From Spirochaetae bacterium HGW-Spirochaetae-7 (GTDB lineage: Bacteria; Spirochaetota; Spirochaetia; Treponematales; UBA12059), in NCBI GenBank assembly GCA_002839245.1, contig PGXR01000023.1:1-18084 (forward strand): a stretch of DNA of 18,084 nucleotides, in the 5' to 3' direction. The notes under the pieces were generated by a model. It saw nothing but the letters and a program-made list of their open reading frames with translations, was not told the DNA's origin and made no database searches. How positions within the stretch are numbered: the stretch's first letter is position 1; each line of letters starts with the position of its first letter. This document shows positions 13,603-18,084 of this stretch, one piece after another. Position numbers and translations under genes: made by a program.

Positions 13603-14912
13603 TCCACCTCCTCCGCCTTGAACGTGTTGCCGCGCAAGCCGGTAAGCCGTACGCGCGCGAACGACCCTATCCTTGAAGCCGGCGCCTCGAAGACGACCAT
13701 CATGTCCTGGTCCGTTCTCGCCAGCACCTCTTCAGCCTTCCGCTTCGAGATTCCCTCGACCAGGACGACGGCTTCGGAACCTATCATGCCGCGCATCATG
13801 TCCCGCGTTATCTCCCGTTGCAGCTCTATCACCCTGGCGAGCCGTTCCTTCCTGACTCCTTCCGGGACAGGTTCGGGAAGCGTCGCGGCCGGAGTACCCT
13901 CGCGCGGGTTGAAATAGTACATGAATGCATAGGCGAAACGAACCTTCTTCATCAATTCAAGCGTCGCTTCGACATCATCCTCGGTTTCACCGGGGAAGCC
14001 TACCAGAATATCGGTAGAAAGCGTGACGGCCGGTAGCCGTTCGCGTATCCTTCCGACGAGGGCCACATAATCGGCAACGTTGTACCTGCGGTTCATGGCC
14101 GCGAGGATGCGGTCCGAACCATGCTGGATGCACAGGTGTATATGCCGGGCGAAAACATCGTCCGCCGCCATGGCGGCGATGGTGGCATCAGACATATCCT
14201 TGGGATGGCTTGATACGAACCGCACCCTGCCGATACCGCCGGCCCTCGCCTCTCTTGCCACTATTCCCAGGAGGCCGGCAAAGTCAAGCGGGCCGCCCTG
14301 GCCGCTCCATCGATAGGAGTTGACGTTCTGGCCAAGCAGGGTGACCTCGCGGATACCGGCTGCCGACAGCGACGAGAGTTCCGCCGCTATCGCCGCGGGG
14401 CTCCTGGATATCTCCCTGCCGCGTACATACGGCACGATGCAGTAGGAGCAGAAATTGTTGCAGCCATGCATGATCGGAACGAAGGATCCAAACGAACCGG
14501 CCTCGAGATGCGAAGGCGCGAACACGAACTCCGGCGTCTCCTCGATGGCCTCGAGGTGGCGGCCGGCCTCGACGGCGTCGAGCAGCACTCCGAAAGCCGA
14601 CTTCTGGAAATTTCCCAGCACGTAGTCGATGCCGGGAGCTCGCTCGGTCATCCTGTCCTTGAGCCTCTCGGCCATGCAGCCGGTGACGACGAGCGTGAAA
14701 TGCCGTTGCCGCTTGAGCGCGGCGTAGTGGGCGATGCGACCCCAGGCCCGACTCTCGGCGGTTATGCGGACCGAGCATGTGTTGATGAGCACGAGGTCCG
14801 CCTCAAAATGGTCCAAAGCGGGCAGCCATCCTCGATCGACGAATTGCGCTTCGAGGGCGGATGACTCCGCCTTGTTCATCTGGCAGCCGTAGGTTTCTAT
14901 GAAGTAGCGCAT
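13599..14912 (-). CDS. miaB: tRNA-2-methylthio-N6-dimethylallyladenosine synthase MiaB
   Basis: This radical-SAM methylthiotransferase adds a methylthio group to i6A37 of tRNAs that read UNN codons. The length (437 aa) is normal. The N-terminal domain has the three cluster cysteines C10 (YGCQMN), C46 (NTCSVR) and C79 (TGCMAE). The radical-SAM motif is CNNFCSYC (C151, C155, C158), followed by VPYVRGRE. A C-terminal TRAM domain covers about 370-435. The N-terminal GCQMN and VPYVRGRE are typical of MiaB rather than RimO or MtaB. One variation: the PVQSGS loop reads CIQHGS (261-266). GGGAG lies just before the ATG. A hairpin occupies the 83-bp gap after the preceding gene. Confidence 0.95.
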   Translation of the reverse strand: MRYFIETYGCQMNKAESSALEAQFVDRGWLPALDHFEADLVLINTCSVRITAESRAWGRIAHYAALKRQRHFTLVVTGCMAERLKDRMTERAPGIDYVLGNFQKSAFGVLLDAVEAGRHLEAIEETPEFVFAPSHLEAGSFGSFVPIMHGCNNFCSYCIVPYVRGREISRSPAAIAAELSSLSAAGIREVTLLGQNVNSYRWSGQGGPLDFAGLLGIVAREARAGGIGRVRFVSSHPKDMSDATIAAMAADDVFARHIHLCIQHGSDRILAAMNRRYNVADYVALVGRIRERLPAVTLSTDILVGFPGETEDDVEATLELMKKVRFAYAFMYYFNPREGTPAATLPEPVPEGVRKERLARVIELQREITRDMMRGMIGSEAVVLVEGISKRKAEEVLARTDQDMMVVFEAPASRIGSFARVRLTGLRGNTFKAEEVE

Positions 14913-14930
14913 GGTCTCCCGAATAGCGAA

Positions 14931-14961
14931 AGGGCGGCCGCGACGAAACGCGCACCGCCCT
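14931..14961 (-). terminator. Stem-loop in the leader of miaB, possible weak terminator
   Basis: On the minus strand AGGGCGG pairs with CCGCCCT. After a small internal loop, CGCG pairs with CGCG around a TTTCGT loop, and TTTCG follows. The U-tract is only three long. It could attenuate read-through from the small membrane-protein gene into miaB or simply mark the junction. Confidence 0.4.
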
Positions 14962-14995
14962 GCCTGAGTACTGTCAGACGAGAAAGAAACCCAGG

Positions 14996-15352
14996 TCAGC
15001 TCCTGGCCTTGAGTCCCCTGGCAAATTTGAACAGGCTGAAAACGCCGAATCCTATCAGCCCGAGGCCGGCCGTACCGAGGATAAAGCCCGTCACACCCTT
15101 GAACAGGAACGAGGCAAGCCCCAGAGCGCCTGCGACTATCAGTACCGTTCCGGTAGTCTTGTCTGTTCTGTTTTTGCCAATCAGGCCCATGACTCCAAGC
15201 ACGACCAGGCCTCCGCCAAGAATTATTCCCAGCACCGGCACATGAAGCAACGAATTGAAAAGGATGAGGCCGATACCGGCACCCGTCGATACGACCCCGC
15301 GCATGCCGTACTTGCGTACTTCGCCGGTTTCTGTTGGATAGTTGTCGCTCAT
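14996..15352 (-). CDS. Small glycine-rich membrane protein, 118 aa, four predicted helices
   Basis: I do not recognise the family. After a soluble N-terminus (MSDNYPTETGEVRKYGM) there are four hydrophobic, Gly-rich segments (about 19-35, 37-54, 63-80 and 83-103) and a basic end (FKFARGLKARS). It is probably an inner-membrane protein. The ATG at 15352 is chosen because GGGAGGAG lies just upstream. A longer in-frame start at 15424 would add 24 charged residues and has only a weak AAGGCG signal. It has its own promoter in the gap after folE2 and is followed by a hairpin before miaB. Confidence 0.75.
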   Translation of the reverse strand: MSDNYPTETGEVRKYGMRGVVSTGAGIGLILFNSLLHVPVLGIILGGGLVVLGVMGLIGKNRTDKTTGTVLIVAGALGLASFLFKGVTGFILGTAGLGLIGFGVFSLFKFARGLKARS

Positions 15353-15439
15353 TTGTAGCTCCTCCCAGGCCGCCGTTCGCGTAACCGTCTCCATACGGCA
15401 GACGTGGCTATCACCGTTCGCCATCGGCGCCTTTTCCGT

Positions 15440-15469
15440 AATATACCTATAAAAGCATGCCCGGGTAAA
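15440..15469 (-). promoter_or_regulatory. Candidate promoter for the small membrane protein
   Basis: On the minus strand TTTACC (15469-15464) and TATATT (15445-15440) are separated by 18 nt. The start point would be near 15433, giving a leader of about 80 nt before the ATG at 15352. The rest of the 133-bp gap between folE2 and this gene shows no terminator or other gene. Confidence 0.45.
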
Positions 15470-15485
15470 GACTTGAGCTTGCCAC

Positions 15486-16271
15486 CTACCGTACGCTTGC
15501 CGTCGCGTCGTATTCTACGAAAGCATAGGCCGAATGGTTGTGGATACTCTCGAAATTCTCGGCTTCTATGCTGAACCGCGCAAACGTGTCGAGCTCTACG
15601 AGCCCCGTGTAGACCTCGCGTACGACGTCCTCGACGAATCTCGGATTGTCGAACGCACGTTCGGTGACGAACTTCTCGTCTTCGCGCTTGAGCAGCGTAT
15701 AGACGTCGCAGGAGGCTGAACGTTCGACGATGCTGACGAGGTCCTCTATCCAGAAAAAAGGGCCGAGCTTGACGCGCACCTTGACGACTCCCCGCTGGTT
15801 GTGTGCGCCATATTCGCTGATTGCCTTGGAACACGGGCAGACTGTCTGTACCGGCACCTGTACAGACACCCAGAATTCTCGACCCGAATCCGATGCAGAA
15901 CCCTCGTACGAGCAATCGTAGCTCATCATGCCCTTCTGCCCCGATACGGGCGCCGCTTTCTCGATGAAGTACGGAAAATGCAGGTCGCAGTACGCAGTCT
16001 CGGCATCGAGCACGGCGCGGAGCTCATCGAGCATGGCCAGGAACCTCGGCATCGACAGGTCCCGCCGATGCGTATTGAACACCTCGATGAAGCGGCTCAT
16101 GTGCGTGCCCTTGAAATCGTGGGGGAGGTCGGCGTACAGGTTAACCGTCGCCGTCGTGTGCTGGATGGAGTTGGCCCTGTCCAGAACTGTTATAGGGAAC
16201 CTGACGCCCTTGACCCCGACCTTCTTGATGGGGATGCGGCGCTCGTCACGCATGCTCTGTATGTCGACCAT
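15486..16271 (-). CDS. folE2: GTP cyclohydrolase FolE2 (type IB)
   Basis: FolE2 converts GTP to 7,8-dihydroneopterin triphosphate, the first step of folate (and queuosine precursor) synthesis. Unlike FolE it does not depend on zinc alone. The 261 residues match the family throughout: KGTHMSRF (54-61), VCPCSKAISEYGAHNQRG (144-161), which holds the catalytic-position Cys147, and ESIHNHSAYA (241-250) near the end. The ATG overlaps the folD stop by one base (TGATG), with AAGGGAAG upstream, so the two are translated in a coupled way. Confidence 0.95.
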   Translation of the reverse strand: MVDIQSMRDERRIPIKKVGVKGVRFPITVLDRANSIQHTTATVNLYADLPHDFKGTHMSRFIEVFNTHRRDLSMPRFLAMLDELRAVLDAETAYCDLHFPYFIEKAAPVSGQKGMMSYDCSYEGSASDSGREFWVSVQVPVQTVCPCSKAISEYGAHNQRGVVKVRVKLGPFFWIEDLVSIVERSASCDVYTLLKREDEKFVTERAFDNPRFVEDVVREVYTGLVELDTFARFSIEAENFESIHNHSAYAFVEYDATASVR

Positions 16272-17152
16272 CAGCTTCCCTTGACGGTCTTTTCAGCCGA
16301 CTCCACCGTGTTGTACAGGAGCATCGTGATGGTCATCGGTCCCACCCCGCCGGGTACCGGCGTCAGCGCGCCGGCCACTTCGAGCACTGCCTTATAGTCG
16401 ACGTCCCCGACCAGCCGCCAGCCCTTGGCCTTGGTCGCATCGTCAACCCTGTTGACGCCGACGTCTATGACACAGGCGCCCGGCTTTACCATGTCCGCCT
16501 TAATGAGCTCGGGGACGCCCGCGCAGGCGATCAGTATGTCGGCGCGCCTCGTATGCTCTGCCATGTCCTTGGTACCGGTATGGCAGACGGTTACCGTCGC
16601 GTTGATCGATTTGCGGACGAGCAGGTTGGCCAGCGGTTTGCCCACTATGTTGGAACGGCCGACTATCACGGCATGAGCGCCGGCGGTCTTGACGCCAGCC
16701 AGCTCTATCAGCTTGATGACGCCGTGCGGAGTGCATGGGAGGAAACATGGCTCCCCGATGACCATGCGGCCGATATTGACCGGGGTGAAACCGTCTACGT
16801 CCTTCTCGGGAGATATGGCTTCTATGATTCTGGCTTCGTTGACGCCCTTGGGAAGAGGCAGCTGTACGAGAATGCCATTGACGGAAGGATCCGCGTTGAA
16901 GGCTTCGACGATGGCGACTATCTCCGCCTCCGAGCTGCCTGCCGGCAGACGGCGGTCGATGCTGCGCATGCCGATCTCCGCGCATGCCTTTTCCTTGGCC
17001 GTGACGTATGACACGCTCGCGGGGTCTTCGCCTACGAGAAGAACCGCCAGTCCCGGGACGACGCCCCTGGCTGCCAATGCCTGAACCCTGACCTTGAGCT
17101 CGGCCCTGATATCCTCGGCCAGTTTCTTGCCGTCCAATACTGTAGCGGACAT
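16271..17152 (-). CDS. folD: Bifunctional methylenetetrahydrofolate dehydrogenase / methenyltetrahydrofolate cyclohydrolase FolD
   Basis: FolD interconverts 5,10-methylene-, 5,10-methenyl- and 10-formyl-tetrahydrofolate with NADP+. The 293 residues carry the complete family signature: SYVTAKEKACAEIGM with the catalytic Tyr49 and Lys53, ILVQLPLPKG, KDVDGFTPVNIGR, PCTPHGV, the dinucleotide-binding GRSNIVGKP, and the C-terminal PVPGGVGPMT. GAGGAGG lies a few bases before the ATG. It begins 35 bp after the aminotransferase stop and overlaps folE2, so these three are likely one transcript that ties folate synthesis to C1-unit use. Confidence 0.97.
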   Translation of the reverse strand: MSATVLDGKKLAEDIRAELKVRVQALAARGVVPGLAVLLVGEDPASVSYVTAKEKACAEIGMRSIDRRLPAGSSEAEIVAIVEAFNADPSVNGILVQLPLPKGVNEARIIEAISPEKDVDGFTPVNIGRMVIGEPCFLPCTPHGVIKLIELAGVKTAGAHAVIVGRSNIVGKPLANLLVRKSINATVTVCHTGTKDMAEHTRRADILIACAGVPELIKADMVKPGACVIDVGVNRVDDATKAKGWRLVGDVDYKAVLEVAGALTPVPGGVGPMTITMLLYNTVESAEKTVKGS

Positions 17153-17187
17153 GTCGCCTCCTCGTTCGTGAATGCCTGTGTTCGATA

Positions 17188-18084
17188 CTACTTTAAAGAA
17201 GCCGTCCGGGCAAGCTTGTGATCGTCGCCAGCGTCGATATACCTGCGAAGGCGCATGGCCCCATCGCGAAACGCCTCAGGTCGGAGAATAAGGCTGAGCG
17301 CCAGGTAGCCATCGCGCTCCATGTCGAAAAAGAAGCCCGGTTGAACTGCCAGGTGCTCATCCCGGAGCAGGCCGAGCACGGTTTCTTCCTCGGACTGGTA
17401 CCGTGGATACTCGAGCAAGGCTGTCCAGGCGCCGTCGCACCTCAATATACGGCATGCAGAATCCGGTCCGCCAAATATCGACCGCGCCGCCGCAAGGTTC
17501 TCGCGAAGGCGGCGCCGCACCGAATCTCCGAAGACATCTACCTTGCCGAGCAGAGACGGCAGCGCATTCATCACAGGCGCGCCGGCAGAAAGATAGGCAT
17601 CGGCCACGAACTCGAGGCGGGAAGCCGCCTCGCTGACTTCCGCCTCGGGGCCGGAAATGCGCATCCATCCCAGCTTGAGCTGAGGAAGGCACAGAAGCTT
17701 TGACAGGCCGTCGAGGGCGAAGCAGAGGCAGCCTTGCTCTCCGGCGAATCGGGCCCGCCCGGCATTGGTTTCCAGCGCGAACTGGAAAAAAACCTCGTCC
17801 GCTATCAACGCCATTCCCCGCTCGGCGCACAGGTTGATAATGGCGATCCGCTCGGAACCGGAAACATAGGAGCCCGTCGGATTGTTGGGGTTGATGACGA
17901 TGACCGCCTTCGCGTCGCACTTGTCGGCGGCTTCTTTCAATCCATCCATATCGATGCGCCACCCGCCGGGATGGCTGTACTCGAGCCGATACGGTTCAGC
18001 AATGTCCGATTCAAGGACAGCGAGCTGGTCGAACAACGGGTAGCCGGGTCTGGGTACCAGTATCGTGTCACCAGGGTCGCACAG
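17188..18084 (-). CDS. Class I/II PLP-dependent aminotransferase, 5' end outside window
   Basis: The frame stays open to the right edge (LCDPGDTILVPRPGYPLFDQ at the edge), so the N-terminal third is missing. About 298 residues are visible. Motifs of fold-type I aminotransferases appear in order: NPNNPTG, IADEVFFQF (Asp that contacts the pyridine nitrogen), and LSKLLCLPQLKLGW with the PLP-binding Lys. Near the end LSLILRPE may supply the carboxylate-binding Arg. The closest family is the alanine/aspartate aminotransferase group; the substrate cannot be set from sequence. It precedes folD by 35 bp, probably co-transcribed, which does not by itself make it a folate enzyme. Confidence 0.9.
   Translation of the reverse strand: MCDPGDTILVPRPGYPLFDQLAVLESDIAEPYRLEYSHPGGWRIDMDGLKEAADKCDAKAVIVINPNNPTGSYVSGSERIAIINLCAERGMALIADEVFFQFALETNAGRARFAGEQGCLCFALDGLSKLLCLPQLKLGWMRISGPEAEVSEAASRLEFVADAYLSAGAPVMNALPSLLGKVDVFGDSVRRRLRENLAAARSIFGGPDSACRILRCDGAWTALLEYPRYQSEEETVLGLLRDEHLAVQPGFFFDMERDGYLALSLILRPEAFRDGAMRLRRYIDAGDDHKLARTASLK

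Noticed and set aside
15353..15424. N-terminal extension of the small membrane protein from ATG 15424
   Set aside because: The added 24 residues look non-coding, and the GGGAGGAG before 15352 is much better placed.
1..18084. Mobile element, CRISPR array, defence island or tRNA
   Set aside because: No transposase, integrase, direct-repeat array or cloverleaf was seen; genes are tightly packed and share the same base composition.

Overview
The window is GC-rich bacterial chromosomal DNA, almost certainly from a spirochaete of the Treponema group. The main reason is the 683-residue protein at 6583-8634 (-), which I recognise as the treponemal cytoplasmic filament protein CfpA. Its neighbours fit: a PPDK-like protein follows it, as beside cfpA in T. 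pallidum (from memory). I cannot name a species. The high GC and the AT-poor codon choice suggest a free-living or gut treponeme relative rather than a T. pallidum-like pathogen. I found no IS element, phage gene, CRISPR array, tRNA or rRNA; gene density is high.

Layout. (1) 1-2723: the edge of a divergent membrane protein (-), a large TPR protein (+), and a 185-residue protein of unknown function (+) with its own promoter and a TTG start. A 30-bp perfect palindrome separates these from the next block. (2) 2809-8634, all (-), read right to left: cfpA, with a good sigma-70-type promoter and ribosome binding site; an intrinsic terminator; a 347-residue protein that I read as two HPr-like domains joined by an Ala/Lys/Pro linker; and a PPDK/Enzyme I-family protein with an intact PEP half and an eroded ATP half. 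(3) 8838-12268 (+): a membrane-anchored VWA protein, a DHH/DHHA1 (NrnA-like) phosphoesterase overlapping it by ATGA, and a membrane-anchored protein of 503 residues with lipocalin-like barrel signatures that may be related to pallilysin. (4) 12286-18084 (-), read right to left: an aminotransferase running off the window, folD, folE2 (overlapping by TGATG), a small four-helix membrane protein with its own promoter, miaB, a LapA-type protein overlapping miaB, and a SPOR-domain protein.

How they may work together. Block 4 combines folate/C1 metabolism (FolE2 makes the pterin precursor, FolD interconverts C1 forms), tRNA modification (MiaB) and envelope or septum functions. The most interesting part is block 2. 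A carrier with HPr topology, holding a histidine at the HPr active-site position in one of its two domains, lies 14 bp upstream of a PEP-utilising enzyme that keeps the phospho-histidine and PEP-binding residues but has lost ATP-grasp residues. This suggests a PEP-driven phosphotransfer pair linked to the cytoplasmic filament gene. That is an inference from sequence pattern and needs structure prediction and biochemistry.
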